Source: Paraburkholderia bannensis (GTDB lineage Bacteria > Pseudomonadota > Gammaproteobacteria > Burkholderiales > Burkholderiaceae). Taken from it: 64,000 bases of DNA. Positions 63,979-64,000 of the stretch are shown one piece after another. Made by a program: the position numbers and the translations under genes. Where the stretch lies: positions 124,001-188,000 of the forward strand of contig NZ_JACHBW010000001.1 of assembly GCF_014200455.1 (NCBI RefSeq), read 5' to 3'. Each line of letters begins with the position of its first letter. Within the stretch, counting starts at the first letter, position 1. The notes below the pieces were generated by a model. That model saw only the letters and a list, made by a program, of their open reading frames with translations, was not told the DNA's origin and made no database searches.

Positions 63979-64000
63979 ATGAACACGATATTCAAGACGG
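63979..64000 (+). CDS. Start of a seventh operon gene (cut by window edge)
   Basis: An ATG at 63979 follows the purine-rich GGGGGAAGAAAAA; only MNTIFKT is inside the window. In Fap operons the gene after fapE encodes the outer-membrane pore FapF. The start also resembles extended signal peptides of type V secretion proteins (MNxIYK/R). The identity cannot be settled here. A 196-base gap with a GCCGCCCA/TGGGCGGC hairpin (63809-63830) lies before it. Confidence 0.5.

Noticed and set aside
1..64000. CRISPR arrays, insertion sequences, prophage genes, rRNA operons, replication origin
   Set aside because: No regularly spaced repeat array, transposase, integrase, phage structural gene, rRNA sequence or DnaA-box cluster was seen in the window.

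Overview
The window is a GC-rich bacterial chromosome segment. It most probably comes from Burkholderia sensu lato (Burkholderia, Paraburkholderia, Caballeronia or a relative). The gene order lepB-lepA-mucD-rseB-rseA-rpoE-fabF-acpP-fabG-fabD-fabH-plsX-rpmF-yceD, then maf, sppA, rluC, rne, moaA, mobA and moeA, is the housekeeping layout I know from chromosome 1 of that group. This assignment is inference from synteny and protein character; no database search was run.

Layout. 1-14354 (minus strand): signal peptidase I (cut by the edge), LepA, a glutaredoxin-like protein, the envelope-stress module MucD/RseB/RseA/RpoE, a YgfX-like membrane protein and the fatty-acid synthesis cluster, with L32 and YceD at the head. 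14686-23707: a Maf-type pyrophosphatase, an RsmI-like methyltransferase, SppA, a Rieske protein, an HAD phosphatase, RluC and RNase E with a long arginine/glutamate-rich tail. 23932-30714: molybdenum-cofactor genes, a small membrane protein, an SSAT-like acetyltransferase, RmuC and a 2-hydroxyacid dehydrogenase. 30782-34898: a NhaD-like antiporter, a LUD protein, PncB and FdxA. 35060-35279: two identical tRNA-Asn genes, followed by the decayed remains of a toxin-antitoxin pair. 35699-49766: CreA, an AraC regulator with AzlCD, a UvrD-like helicase, an S4 protein, a MATE pump, a BASS transporter, a ClsC-like lipoprotein, FumC and a thioesterase. 49925-55881: a GlxA-type regulator, a tiny lipoprotein, an ArsR-type regulator, a FecR-domain secreted protein with Q/P/H-rich repeats, and ThyA.

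The most interesting part is 56694-64000. A VpsR-like sigma-54 enhancer-binding protein is transcribed away from a run of six exported proteins and the start of a seventh gene. The six include a periplasmic C39-type cysteine peptidase and two proteins with three spaced copies of a G-x-x-x-[VI]-N-x-A-x-G-x-x-N repeat. Gene order and content match the Pseudomonas functional-amyloid (fap) operon plan: small exported proteins, minor repeat subunit, major repeat subunit, FapD-like C39 peptidase, FapE-like protein, and then probably an export pore beyond the edge. The sequences look strongly diverged. A 14/16 match to the sigma-54 -24/-12 consensus lies at 58627-58642, just before the first gene, and palindromes upstream of it are candidate binding sites for the regulator. 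I propose a c-di-GMP/sigma-54 controlled, Fap-like surface amyloid locus.

Limits: every functional name comes from reading motifs by eye. Start sites were chosen from ribosome-binding sites, overlaps and family length.
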